A stretch of 64,000 nt of DNA from Mycobacterium sp. DL (GTDB lineage Bacteria; Actinomycetota; Actinomycetes; Mycobacteriales; Mycobacteriaceae): NCBI RefSeq assembly GCF_039729195.1, contig NZ_CP155796.1, positions 3,596,001-3,660,000 on the forward strand, in the 5' to 3' direction. Under the pieces are notes generated by a model, which ran no database searches, was not told the origin of the DNA, and worked only from the letters and a program-made list of their open reading frames with translations. This document shows, one piece after another, positions 37,255 to 45,918 of the stretch (its first letter is position 1; each line of letters begins with the position of its first letter). A program made the position numbers and the translations under genes.

Positions 37255-37370
37255 CCTGGCGCTTTGCTTGGGGAACGGGCGACCAGGCGAACGGGAGTTT
37301 GAAATCGACGGATCGGGCAATTCCTTACGGGACAATTACACACGCTTCACATAACGGATCGGATTAACGA

Positions 37371-37526
37371 ATGATCGTGCTCGGCGTCATCCTCCTGCTG
37401 ATCGGCTATTTCACCAGCCTCTCAATCCTCTACACGATCGGCGCAATCCTCGTGGTGGTCGGTGTCGTTCTGTGGATCCTCGGCGCAGTCGGCAAGCCCG
37501 TCGGTGGTCGAAAAGTCTGGTTCTAG
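37371..37526 (+). CDS. Small membrane protein, DUF6131 family
   Basis: 51 residues (MIVLGVILLLIGYFTSLSIL and onward, ending GGRKVWF). Two closely spaced hydrophobic segments and the C-terminal GAVGKPVGGRK motif match DUF6131, a small actinobacterial family of unknown function. Too short for a length-limited ORF list. A stable hairpin begins 7 bp after its stop. Confidence 0.82.
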   Translation: MIVLGVILLLIGYFTSLSILYTIGAILVVVGVVLWILGAVGKPVGGRKVWF

Positions 37527-37532
37527 ACGTCA

Positions 37533-37591
37533 GGGACACCCGGCGGCGGTTCTTCACGGTTTCGGCCGTGTCCCGCCGCCGGGTGCGTCCC
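37533..37591. terminator. Long GC hairpin between DUF6131 and DUF427
   Basis: CACCCGGCGGCGG (37537-37549) and CCGCCGCCGGGTG (37573-37585) form a perfect 13-bp stem; GGGAC/GTCCC pairs at the base extend it with one bulge, and the loop holds an ACGG/CCGT mini-stem. No T-run follows. Likely intrinsic terminator of DUF6131 or an RNA structure. Confidence 0.6.
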
Positions 37592-37604
37592 TAGACTCGG
37601 TGAC

Positions 37605-38096
37605 ATGCCTGTACCTGAAAAGCCGCGGCCCGGCCAAGAGTCGGTGTGGGACTACCCGCGGCCTCCCCTGCTCCAGGAGTTCGCCGGTTCGATCACCGTC
37701 GAACTGGGCGGACAAACCATCGCCCGCACAGATCGGGCCTGGCGGGTCCTGGAAACCAGCCATCCGCCCACCTACTACCTCCCTCGCGCAGCCTTCGCGA
37801 CCGGAGTTCTTCGCCCTACCGCCGGATCCTCCTGGTGTGAATGGAAAGGGCAGGCAAGCTATTTCGATCTGGTGACCCCGGCGGCCGTCGCTTCCCGTGC
37901 CGCATGGACCTATCTGGAGCCGACACCGACGTTCGGCGCGATCGCCGGCGCCCTCGCCGTCATGCCCTCTCTGGTGGACCGGTGCACCGTCAACGGCGAA
38001 GAGGTCGTACCTCAGCCGGGCGGCTTCTACGGCGGCTGGATAAACAGTTGGCTCGCAGGACCGTTCAAGGGTGTGCCCGGCTCCATGGGCTGGTGA
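37605..38096 (+). CDS. DUF427 family protein
   Basis: 163 residues with the DUF427 hallmark pattern (SVWDYPRPPLLQ, IARTDRAWRVLETSHPPTYY, CEWKGQASYFDL, AWTYLEPTPTF, VNGEEVVPQPGGFYGGWI). Biochemical role unknown. A TAGACT -10 box (37592-37597) lies 7 nt before the ATG, so it may be leaderless. Convergent with the acidic secreted protein gene. Confidence 0.9.
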   Translation: MPVPEKPRPGQESVWDYPRPPLLQEFAGSITVELGGQTIARTDRAWRVLETSHPPTYYLPRAAFATGVLRPTAGSSWCEWKGQASYFDLVTPAAVASRAAWTYLEPTPTFGAIAGALAVMPSLVDRCTVNGEEVVPQPGGFYGGWINSWLAGPFKGVPGSMGW

Positions 38097-38134
38097 CGAT
38101 CCCCGCCATCATCCCCGCTGACCCACACGCACTC

Positions 38135-39298
38135 TCAGTCGTCCGCCGCGCTCTTTCTCGTGGGCTTCTCGGAGTCGGAGTCGGAGTCCTTGGACGGCGC
38201 TGAGCCTGTCTCGTCGGAGGAGCTGCCGGCTTGCCGCGCCTCACCTTTCGCCCGCTTCTCTGAGCCGCTCAGGCGGTCGCCCCGATTTCCACGGGGCCCC
38301 GAATCGTCACCTTCTGCGGCGTCCTCGTCCTTTTGGCTCTCGTCCTTTTGGCTCTCGTCCTTTTGGCTCTCGGACTCCTGGCCGACTTCACTATCCTCGT
38401 CAGCCTTGCTCTGCCCCAGGTCCGTCGCCGAGTCCTCGGAACCGGCGTCCTCGTCGGGGACCGAGTCGTCGGCGGGGTCGGCAGGTTCGTCTGCAGCGAT
38501 CGCCTGCGAGGTTTCCGGCATTTGGTCAGATTCCGGCACCGGGTCGAACGGGACGACGAGGTCCCGACCCGGCTGTGGAGGCAGTGGGCGGCGCCAGTCC
38601 AGCGGCCGGTCCAGCGGTGGCCGGTTGGGCAGGGCGACGATCGGCGGCAGCCCCGGAATGGCGAGATAGAGCTGATCGACGACGACGTACACCGCGGAAA
38701 GTGCGACGTCGTAGGCGAACTCGCCGAGATTCTCGAACAGCCCTTCGCCGCGCATCACGTCGGTGCTGTTGAAGATGGCACTCGCCAGAATGCTCTCGCC
38801 GAAGTTGAACGCGATATATACCTGCTTGCCGAGATAGCCGAACTGATTGGCGAACTCGTGGAAATCGGTGCGGACCGCCCTGCGGAACGCGATGAATTCG
38901 TCGTCGATCTGATCCGCGACCACGGCGGGGTCTTCGGCTACAGCAGCGGTCGGCGCGTTGTCGGCGCGGTCGCCTTCGTCATCGGTGGTGATGCCGGCCT
39001 CGTCGGCGATGACACCGGCGACTGCCGCCCTCAGGGCGTCACGGGTGTGATCGCCCGGCTCCGCCAGGATTGTGCCGCCCGTCGTCGACGCCGCAGTCCG
39101 ACCCGCGGCGTTGTTTGGCGCGAGCACCACCCCCAGAGGATGCAGAGCCCGTGTAGACGCCGTCAGATTCACTGACGTCGACCAACTGTTCACACCACCG
39201 GATGACGGCGCGGGCCGCTCCTCCGGTGTGGCCAAGAGCGTGGCTCCGGTGACCGCTGCGACCGCTGCGACCGCGCCTGATCGAACGATGATTCCCAT
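38135..39298 (-). CDS. Secreted/surface protein with acidic repetitive tail
   Basis: 387 residues starting at ATG 39298, which has a very good ribosome site (GGGGGAGA). N-terminal signal-like helix (MGIIVRSGAVAAVAAVTGA), conserved central helical domain (EFANQFGYLGKQVYIAFNFG, FENLGEFAYDVALSAVYVVV), then Pro-rich and a Ser/Asp/Glu/Lys-rich C-terminal tail containing SQKDE pentads. Function unknown. Architecture resembles the neighbouring gene at 39942, and mycobacterial exported proteins of this type are common, but homology beyond that is not certain. Confidence 0.78.
   Translation of the reverse strand: MGIIVRSGAVAAVAAVTGATLLATPEERPAPSSGGVNSWSTSVNLTASTRALHPLGVVLAPNNAAGRTAASTTGGTILAEPGDHTRDALRAAVAGVIADEAGITTDDEGDRADNAPTAAVAEDPAVVADQIDDEFIAFRRAVRTDFHEFANQFGYLGKQVYIAFNFGESILASAIFNSTDVMRGEGLFENLGEFAYDVALSAVYVVVDQLYLAIPGLPPIVALPNRPPLDRPLDWRRPLPPQPGRDLVVPFDPVPESDQMPETSQAIAADEPADPADDSVPDEDAGSEDSATDLGQSKADEDSEVGQESESQKDESQKDESQKDEDAAEGDDSGPRGNRGDRLSGSEKRAKGEARQAGSSSDETGSAPSKDSDSDSEKPTRKSAADD
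38324..38368. repeat. 15-bp tandem repeat, three perfect copies, in the acidic-tail gene
   Basis: CTCGTCCTTTTGGCT occurs at 38324-38338, 38339-38353 and 38354-38368; on the coding strand this encodes three SQKDE-type pentads. Copy number could vary between strains. Confidence 0.85.
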
Positions 39299-39941
39299 GA
39301 TTCTCCCCCTTGTCGACACCCCGTCCCGTTCGCCAAGGTAACACCCCGCGCCACCCAACGGAAGGACCTCGATAGTTTGCTGACTCGCGCCCTGCCGAGG
39401 AGATGCCTCGTTCAGCCAGATTTGCTGACCGCCGTGGCCCGGTTGACGAATCCGTTAAATCTCTGAGTAGTCTCCCTGGCTTCCGGCCAGCTTGGACATA
39501 TCGCTCAACACATCTGCACACTGGTGGCCTGCCGCAGTCACGGGAGCTGTTCATTCACAATGGATTACACACAGAATGACGGCTGAATGTTCGGCAGAGC
39601 ACCCAGAAAGCAGGAAGCACAGGGCATTCGGTACGGCTGAGGCCCCGACTACCACCTGCAGTGCGCACCGACGGCGCCGGAGACGGATGAGCTGCGACGC
39701 TCGAAGTAGCAGTCCACTCGCGACTCAGCGCATTTGCGACATTCTGGTGAGCGCGGTTGAACACACCGCAACGCTCCGGTCGACCACACTCGCCTGGTCC
39801 CCATGCCGAAGGCGCTTGAACCCGGTCACCCATCGCTCAGTTGCTCATGTGCGGGTTCTACAGCAGAAAAACCCTGTAAAGCTGCCCGGGACCGCGTAAG
39901 TTCGACCGGGGGCGGTGGGTCGAACGAGGTGGGGAATCACG
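39299..39941. other. 643-bp non-coding region between two secreted-protein genes
   Basis: No convincing coding frame. It serves the divergent genes at 38135-39298 and 39942-41144, hence contains promoters. A TTGACG (39443-39448) with a TAGTCT (39468-39473) 19 bp downstream is a weak sigma-A-like candidate on the plus strand. GC is lower than in the flanks around 39,460-39,620. Confidence 0.5.
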
Positions 39942-41144
39942 ATGAAGGGTCCGGGGCGCGCGCTGGTTGCGACGGGTGTCGCCGCACTGACCGGTGGCGC
40001 GCTGGTGTTCACGCCGTCGGTACTGCCGGCAACGATGCCCACCCTCGAGGTCGTCCGACCGGTGAACTACGCCGCGCACACCGCTCCGGGCGCGGCGGCG
40101 GAGCGGTCGACGGCGGAAGATGTGAAGGCTGCGCTGACGCTGATCGGGCAACTCGGCCCGGGAGTCGACACCCCGACGGTGCATGTTGTCGATTCAGCGG
40201 CCGCTGCACCGGCGGTCCCCTTCGCCAATCACAGGGTGCTCGCGGCGCTCGCCGAACAATCATCACTAGGCCGCGCGGCGATCACCACACTCGAGGAACC
40301 GGTCGTACTCAACGCTGCGTCAGACCTCATCGACGGCGTGTACTCCTTCACCAGGTACTGGGCGAACTACGTCTCGTTGGAGCTGGGCCCCTGGCTGATC
40401 AACTGGATTCCGTTCGGATACCTGATCTCTGACCAGATCTACATCTGGTACCCGAACTTCGTGCTGCCCACCGTCGACAGCTTCGTCTACGACTTTCTCG
40501 ACCCGGTGGTCAACAATCCGCTGAACCTGGCCGTGTGGCTCGACGGAATCGGCGACATCATCAACACGGCGGTCACCGGGGTCGTCAACGGGATCGTCGC
40601 CGAGATCGACTACGTCCTGGATTTCGGCTGGTTCCCGTTTCCGTTGCCGCCGTTGCCCGATCTGCCTCTGCTGGGACCCGCGTCGGAGTCGACGACTGCC
40701 GCGGCCGCACCGCTGTCGACCGAGTCCGTTCCCGCGTCCGTCACCGACGAATCGCTCGTAGGTGCGCCCGGGGAGCAGGCCGTCGACTCGGACAGCACCG
40801 GCGAGACGGAAGCCCCAGCGCAGAAGAGGACCGAGGACGAGGGCGGCGTCGAGACCGAAACTGCGATCGACGAACAACCTGAACAGGCCGACAGGACAGT
40901 CGAGGACACCGACGAATTCGGTGACGAGACCGATGAATCCGGCGACAACACGGGCAGCGAGGCACCCGACCAGCCGGACGGTATCGCCGACGAGGAAAAC
41001 GAGCCCGATGACGGCTCCGGCGATGAAGAGCAGTCCGATACCGAGGGCACCGAAGGTCCCGCTCCGGACACCGACTCCGACGAGCAGTCTGGTGACAACG
41101 ACAACGACGGCGACGACGCGGGCACGTCGGGTTCACAGGACTGA
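39942..41144 (+). CDS. Secreted/surface protein with acidic C-terminal tail
   Basis: 400 residues from ATG 39942. Signal peptide MKGPGRALVATGVAALTGGA with cleavage near residues 30-32; mature region with helices and aromatic-rich segments (SLELGPWLINWIPFGYLISD, QIYIWYPNFVLPTVDSFVYD, FLDPVV, FGWFPFPLPPLPDLPLLGP), then an unstructured tail of about 150 residues rich in Asp, Glu, Thr and Ser. Similar layout to the divergent gene at 38135-39298. Exported mycobacterial protein of unknown function. Confidence 0.78.
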   Translation: MKGPGRALVATGVAALTGGALVFTPSVLPATMPTLEVVRPVNYAAHTAPGAAAERSTAEDVKAALTLIGQLGPGVDTPTVHVVDSAAAAPAVPFANHRVLAALAEQSSLGRAAITTLEEPVVLNAASDLIDGVYSFTRYWANYVSLELGPWLINWIPFGYLISDQIYIWYPNFVLPTVDSFVYDFLDPVVNNPLNLAVWLDGIGDIINTAVTGVVNGIVAEIDYVLDFGWFPFPLPPLPDLPLLGPASESTTAAAAPLSTESVPASVTDESLVGAPGEQAVDSDSTGETEAPAQKRTEDEGGVETETAIDEQPEQADRTVEDTDEFGDETDESGDNTGSEAPDQPDGIADEENEPDDGSGDEEQSDTEGTEGPAPDTDSDEQSGDNDNDGDDAGTSGSQD

Positions 41145-41279
41145 GACCGGCCGACGTCAGCAATTGGTAACCGCCAGAGCCGTATTCGCTCGGTGGTCTC
41201 GCTGCTAGCGTGGTCGTAGCTTCAGAAGGAGGCGGGCCACGGGGCGATCACCCTCGCCCTCACTCCGAAAGAAGGATTC

Positions 41280-41690
41280 ATGCCGATGGCCGCACTTCGC
41301 ACAACACGAGTCCGGGCTCTGTGGGTTGTCCCTTGCACAGTCGCCGCAGCAGCACTGATCTCCGGCGCAGGCGTCGCCAACGCAGATCCGAACGATCCGG
41401 CGCTACCCGAGGTGGCTGCCGACGGACAGATCCGCTCAGAACCAGCGGCACGCATCCAAGCCGGTGAGGTCTGTGTGCCGAACCTGGGCACGCTGGCCAC
41501 GTCGCAGGTGCGTACGTTCGAGCAGGGCGTTCCCAACCAGATCATCGAGGAGTCCGGCCCCGAGTGGGTCGGTTCTGACGGGTTGTTCGCGGTGGGCCTC
41601 GCTCCCGCAAACCCGTTCGGCGGCAACTTCGACTCTCAGAACGCGGCCACGGGCCGCGCGTGCGGTCCGGTGATCGCCAACGGATTCTGA
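41280..41690 (+). CDS. Small secreted protein of unknown function
   Basis: 136 residues. Signal peptide (ALWVVPCTVAAAALISGAGV, then ANA-D cleavage near residue 35), mature part with two cysteines (GEVCVPNLG and GRACGPVIA) likely to form a disulphide. GAAGGATTC precedes the ATG at 41280; the alternative ATG at 41286 is possible. No family recognised beyond a secreted mycobacterial hypothetical. Confidence 0.75.
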   Translation: MPMAALRTTRVRALWVVPCTVAAAALISGAGVANADPNDPALPEVAADGQIRSEPAARIQAGEVCVPNLGTLATSQVRTFEQGVPNQIIEESGPEWVGSDGLFAVGLAPANPFGGNFDSQNAATGRACGPVIANGF

Positions 41691-41716
41691 CCTGAAATAC
41701 TCTGTGCCGCAGGATC

Positions 41717-42892
41717 TCAGCTGCCCGACATCGTCCCCTCCCAGAACAACAGGCGCGCCCGGAACCCGGGATGGCTTGCCCTGTCGAGCACCTTCAGCCC
41801 GGTGTTGGTGAGCGCGGGGACACCGACCAGTTTGTGGAAGAACCGCCCGCGGCGGTATTCCCTGCCCCAGGTCGCCTCGATGATCTGGCTGTAGTTGGTG
41901 AAGTCATCGGGACCGTTGTTGGTCAGGGCAGCGATGGCGCTCTCCCCGGCAGCCAGTCCGGACTGCAACGCCTTGGAAATGCCTGCGCCCGACACCGGCC
42001 GCGCCGCACCGAGCGCGTCACCGGCGAACAGAACTCCGGGGCGCCACGGTGGCCAGACGTTGAATCCCATGGGCAGGCGCCAACCTTGGAGTGCCTTCGA
42101 CTTCTGGAGTTCGGCGACGGGAGGCAGCTCCCATTCGGCGGGCAGGGTGGCCATGAACTCGCCGAGGAGCTGAGCGGAGTTGATCTGGCGCCAGTTCTTG
42201 TAGCTGTTGACATACCCCAGACCGATGTTGACTCGGCCATCGCCGACGGGGAAAACCCAACCGTATCCGGGCAGCTGGTCGCCGTTGAACGTCAGTTTCA
42301 GGTGGATGTCGAGGCTGTCGGAGTCCGGGCGGTTGGCCGGCATCTCGGCTCGGATGGCGATCGCTGTGTAACTGGTGTGTGGGGAGTCCAGGTGAAGCGC
42401 CTGCTTCACCGGCGAGTACGCACCATCGGCGGCGATAACCGCGTCGGCCAGGATCTTCTCACCGCTCTTGAGCTCGACCCCGGTCACCCGGCCGTCACCG
42501 TCGAGCACCGCGCCGACGACCTCTGCGGATTGACGCACCTCGGCGCCAGCGGACTCGGCATGCTTGAGCAGCAGGGTGTCGAGCTCGCGACGAGAGACAC
42601 CGTGGCCGTGGTCGGGCATCCCGGGCCGGCGCGGAAATGACAGCTCCCATTCGCGGGGACTGAATATCGTGGCCCGGTTGAGGCGATGGAACTTGTCGAC
42701 CTCGTCAGCCAAACCCATCTTCTGCATGAAGCTGACCGCACGTGGCGTCAGGCCGTCTCCGCAGGGTTTGTCACGGGGGAACTCGGCTTTGTCGAGAAGC
42801 ACCACCCGCGCCCCCGTTTGCACGGCCTGCCACGCCGCCGCTGAACCGGCGGGCCCACCACCCGCGACCACCACGTCGTATCGCTGCGTCAT
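41717..42892 (-). CDS. Geranylgeranyl-reductase family FAD-dependent oxidoreductase
   Basis: 391 residues: VVVAGGGPAGSAAAW FAD dinucleotide motif, DKPCGDGLTPRAVS family motif, VIAADGAYSPVK and FAGDALGAARPVSGAGISKA near the C-terminus. Homologous to mycobacterial MenJ-type enzymes that saturate isoprenoid units of menaquinone, but distinct from the MenJ I remember; could act on other isoprenoids. Start at ATG 42892; the longer open frame to 43348 includes unsupported sequence antisense to other DNA. Confidence 0.88.
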   Translation of the reverse strand: MTQRYDVVVAGGGPAGSAAAWQAVQTGARVVLLDKAEFPRDKPCGDGLTPRAVSFMQKMGLADEVDKFHRLNRATIFSPREWELSFPRRPGMPDHGHGVSRRELDTLLLKHAESAGAEVRQSAEVVGAVLDGDGRVTGVELKSGEKILADAVIAADGAYSPVKQALHLDSPHTSYTAIAIRAEMPANRPDSDSLDIHLKLTFNGDQLPGYGWVFPVGDGRVNIGLGYVNSYKNWRQINSAQLLGEFMATLPAEWELPPVAELQKSKALQGWRLPMGFNVWPPWRPGVLFAGDALGAARPVSGAGISKALQSGLAAGESAIAALTNNGPDDFTNYSQIIEATWGREYRRGRFFHKLVGVPALTNTGLKVLDRASHPGFRARLLFWEGTMSGS

Positions 42893-43255
42893 CCGGTCCT
42901 TCTCTCTGGTCTCCGCGGCAGTCGTGATGTCGGTTCGGTGCCACGGCGTCACTGGTCGGGTAGCTCGTTGCCGGAGGAGCCGCTGCCTGACTGTCTCTGC
43001 CAGACCCAGAATGCGCGCAGACGCTGATCTACAGCACCGACCGGACAGCGAGGCAATTGTTTCGTCATCAATGGGAAGTGTTTGCGGCACCGTAAGTTTC
43101 GGCGCCGGTTGTGGTGAGCTGGTCCGAGGTTGGCGCCCGCGGACGACCCCTACCCACACAGTTCTGGCTGCCGCCTCGAAAGCCCCGATGGTCACTCGGA
43201 TCCGTTGTGTCACTTCAGTTTCAGCAGTCACACCGTTGCCCGGATTTGTCGGTGG
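42893..43255. other. Non-coding stretch between flavoprotein and DUF222 genes
   Basis: About 360 bp with no convincing coding frame on either strand; longer ATG-started frames here continue from neighbouring genes and lack recognisable domains. It should hold the divergent promoters, ending in the SOS box at 43256. Confidence 0.5.
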
Positions 43256-43271
43256 TCGAATGTATGTTCGA
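43256..43271 (+). promoter_or_regulatory. LexA (SOS) box overlapping a leaderless promoter
   Basis: TCGAATGTATGTTCGA differs from the mycobacterial SOS consensus TCGAAC(N4)GTTCGA in one half-site base (T for C at position 6). It overlaps the -10 hexamer TATGTT (43263-43268), which is 6 nt from the ATG at 43275. LexA binding here would block the promoter until DNA damage. Family knowledge: several mycobacterial 13E12/DUF222 genes are LexA regulated in this way. Confidence 0.72.
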
Positions 43272-43274
43272 AGC

Positions 43275-44822
43275 ATGTCGGAGGCGGGTTTGCAGGAGGC
43301 GGTGACCGCGTTACGGGCCGCCTTCGACGCCGTGGCCGCCTGCGACATCGACCTGTTGACCCGCGCGGAGTTGATCGGGCCCCTCGACGATCTGCAGACC
43401 CTGACCTGTCAGCTCCCCAGCGTGAGTCAGCGGCTGCTGGCCCGGCTGCAGACCGAGACCACTCCACAGCAGCTGGGTGCCAAGTCCTGGAAAGACGTCC
43501 TGACCGTCCGCTGGCGCATCTCAGCTGCTGAGGCGAATCGTCGCCTCAACGAGGCCGCGGTGTTGGCGCCGCGACGCACCATCACCGGCGAACCCCTCCC
43601 CGCCGCACTGCCGGCGACCGCGGCCGCCCAAGACCTCGGGCTGATCACCAGCGAGCATGTCGCGGTGATCCGCGCCGCGGTCACAAAGTTGCCGGGTTTC
43701 GTCGACGCGGCCACCGCCGCCCAGTTCGAAGTCGACCTGGTCCGCGTCGCGGTCGGAGTGGGGCCGAAGGAACTCAAGGAGACCGCCGCGCTGAGGTTGT
43801 TCCTGCTCGACCAGGACGGCCCCGAACCCGATGACACCGAACGCGCCCGCACCCGCGGGCTATCGGCAGGGAAACAACAGCGCAACGGCAACATCCCCGT
43901 CCGAGGGGAGTTGACCCCTGAGGCGTGGGCGACTCTGGAGGCGATCTTCGCCAAGTTCGCCGCCCCCGGGATGTGCAACCCTGATGACCCTGAGCCGTGC
44001 ACGTCGGGAACACCGAGTCAGGCCCAGATCGACAACGACCACCGCAGCCTGGCCCAACGCCAACATGATGCGCTGGTGGTCATCGGGCGGATCGCGTTGA
44101 TGAGCGGCCTGGGCGACCTCAACGGGCTCCCGGTATCGATCATCATCCGCACCACCCTCCAAGACCTCGAGAGCAGGGCCGGGGTCGGTGTCACCGGCGG
44201 CGGCACCATCATCCCGATCAAAGACGTGATCCGTCTCGGCGCCCACGCCCACCACAGCCTCGCAGTGTTCGACGGCGCCACCGGATCCGCGCTGGACCTG
44301 TTCCGCACCAAACGCATCGCCTCCCCCGCCCAGCGACTCATGCTCATCGCCCGAGACGGCGGCTGCACCAAACCGTGCTGCACCGTCGGCGCCTACGGCA
44401 CCCAGGTTCATCACGTCACCGCTGACTGGGCGGCCGGCGGCAACACCAACATCGACGACCTCGGCCTCGCGTGTGGACCCGACAACCGCCTCGTCAACAC
44501 CCACGGCGGCTGGACCACCCGGATGAACGACCGCCACGAAGTCGAATGGATCCCACCACCGGGACTGGACACCGGCCAAACACGAATCAACTACTACCAC
44601 CGCCCCGAAGCCCTCCTCCGCCCACCAGAAGAACCCCAAGCACCTGAGTTCGCCGAATCGCGCGACCTCGAGTCGGCCGAACCTGATTCGCCCGACCCCG
44701 CATCAGTCACCCCTGAAAAGCGCGACCCCGAACCCATCACCCCCGAACAAATCGACCCCCAACCGAGCGACCACACCAGCGAACCCGGCGGACCCGCACC
44801 CCCCGACAACCAAGCAGCCTGA
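43275..44822 (+). CDS. DUF222 / HNH endonuclease-like protein (13E12 repeat family)
   Basis: 515 residues. N-terminal and central DUF222 domain (about residues 20-330: TLTCQLPSVSQRLLARLQTE, RISAAEANRRLNEAA, ARTRGLSAGKQQRNGNIPVR), then an HNH nuclease-like domain at about 360-430 (GCTKPCCTVGAYGTQVHHVT, NIDDLGLACGPDNRLVNT), then a Pro/Glu-rich acidic tail. HNH histidines and the cysteine pairs are present. Start at ATG 43275 (an in-frame ATG at 43260 lies inside the SOS box and is less likely). Function unproven; DNA damage induced by virtue of the upstream LexA site. Confidence 0.88.
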   Translation: MSEAGLQEAVTALRAAFDAVAACDIDLLTRAELIGPLDDLQTLTCQLPSVSQRLLARLQTETTPQQLGAKSWKDVLTVRWRISAAEANRRLNEAAVLAPRRTITGEPLPAALPATAAAQDLGLITSEHVAVIRAAVTKLPGFVDAATAAQFEVDLVRVAVGVGPKELKETAALRLFLLDQDGPEPDDTERARTRGLSAGKQQRNGNIPVRGELTPEAWATLEAIFAKFAAPGMCNPDDPEPCTSGTPSQAQIDNDHRSLAQRQHDALVVIGRIALMSGLGDLNGLPVSIIIRTTLQDLESRAGVGVTGGGTIIPIKDVIRLGAHAHHSLAVFDGATGSALDLFRTKRIASPAQRLMLIARDGGCTKPCCTVGAYGTQVHHVTADWAAGGNTNIDDLGLACGPDNRLVNTHGGWTTRMNDRHEVEWIPPPGLDTGQTRINYYHRPEALLRPPEEPQAPEFAESRDLESAEPDSPDPASVTPEKRDPEPITPEQIDPQPSDHTSEPGGPAPPDNQAA

Positions 44823-44984
44823 GCACCGGGCTCCTCCACCGGGTTACGACCGGCGGCATGGGGGCACGGGTCCCCTTGTCGCCAACACATGGTGCTGAGC
44901 CGCGCGCTGTGGTCCAACGCAGACACAGCCGGCCTGTGAGCGATTCGTGGGCGCACGCGGCAGGAGAGCGAGATCAGGTGCATA

Positions 44985-45428
44985 GTGACAGGGATGCCCG
45001 GCCAGTCCCCCACCACCGAAGAGCTGGCGCGACGCGTCGGCGAGGCGAAGTTCGTGTCCCTTGTGACCTACAAGCGCGACGGAGGCGCGGTGGCGGCGCC
45101 CATGTGGGTCGCCCGCGACGGGGCTGACCTTGTCGCCTGGACGCCGGCGGATGCGTGGAAGGTCAAACGGTTGCGCCGCGACCCGCGCGTCGTGCTGATC
45201 CGCTCGGGTCGCACCGGGAAAGTCGACCCCGTCGAGCCGTGCCTGCTCGGCACCGCGGTCGTCGAGGACGACCCGGAGACGGTGGCGAAGGTGGAGCAGC
45301 TGATTCGCCGCAAGTACGGCTTCGAGTTCGTCGTCATCACGACGATCGAGGCGGTCGTGGCCCGGGGCCGTAAAACGCGGGTCGCGCTGAGAATCTCCCC
45401 GCAGCAGGTGGAGTCGAAGGGCGGCTAG
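44985..45428 (+). CDS. PPOX-class F420-dependent oxidoreductase
   Basis: 147 residues, split beta-barrel flavin/F420-binding fold: KFVSLVTYKRDGGAVAAPMW, DLVAWTPADAWKVKRLRRDP, RVALRIS. Family members use deazaflavin F420 for reductions of small molecules. Start is the GTG at 44985 or the ATG at 44994 (9 nt later). Its end abuts the truncated gene at 45425 on the other strand. Confidence 0.85.
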   Translation: MTGMPGQSPTTEELARRVGEAKFVSLVTYKRDGGAVAAPMWVARDGADLVAWTPADAWKVKRLRRDPRVVLIRSGRTGKVDPVEPCLLGTAVVEDDPETVAKVEQLIRRKYGFEFVVITTIEAVVARGRKTRVALRISPQQVESKGG

Positions 45429-45568
45429 TGCGGCGCGGCGTCCGCGAAGAGAAAAGTGGTTGCGCCCAAATAGATCCGCAGCAGCCGCACGCGCTGCCTG
45501 CCGAGCACGCCGCCGCCTTCGCCGGCGAGCGAACTGAGGCGGTACATGACTGAGGTGAGCCCCTCGTA
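45425..45568 (-). pseudogene. C-terminal remnant of a gene cut by the IS element
   Basis: The minus-strand frame ends at the stop 45425-45427 and reads VMYRLSSLAGEGGGVLGRQR, then VRLLRIYLGATTFLFADAAP, then H and stop, up to the IS left end at 45569 where the frame loses meaning. These ~45 residues look like the C-terminus of a longer protein (not identified). The N-terminal part is absent to the right of the IS, so the insertion was followed by loss of the other half. Confidence 0.6.
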
Positions 45569-45630
45569 GTGGTCCAGTCGTTGTGCGACTCTGTTGCCCG
45601 GTCTGCGGGCAAGGAAGAATCAACAACGAC

Positions 45631-45918
45631 ATGGCATCGAACAAGCGCCGGCGGCATACGCCGGACCAGATCATCCGCAAGCTCGCCGAGGGCAACAAAC
45701 TCCTCGGAGCCGGCCAGGAACTGGCCGAGGTGTGTCGCCACCTGGAGATCGCCGAGTCGACATGGCATCGCTGGCTTGCCCAGTACGGCGGGATGAAGGC
45801 CAACGAGGCCAAACGGCTCAAAGAGCTCGAAGCTGAGAACGCCCGGCTCAAGAAGTTGGTCGCCAACCAGGCCCTTGACATCGACATGCTCAAGGAGATT
45901 TCGGCGGGAAACTTCTGA
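45631..45918 (+). CDS. IS3-family transposase OrfA
   Basis: 95 residues (ATG at 45631): helix-turn-helix HTPDQIIRKLAEGNKLLGAG and HRWLAQYGGM, then leucine-zipper-like ELEAENARLKKLVANQALDI. Ends DMLKEISAGNF as in IS407-group OrfA proteins; OrfB is translated by a programmed -1 shift near the stop. Confidence 0.88.
   Translation: MASNKRRRHTPDQIIRKLAEGNKLLGAGQELAEVCRHLEIAESTWHRWLAQYGGMKANEAKRLKELEAENARLKKLVANQALDIDMLKEISAGNF

Noticed and set aside
37296..37320. SigF-like promoter upstream of DUF6131 (GTTT...GGGCAA)
   Set aside because: Spacing is short and the -10 differs from GGGTAT; too weak to claim.
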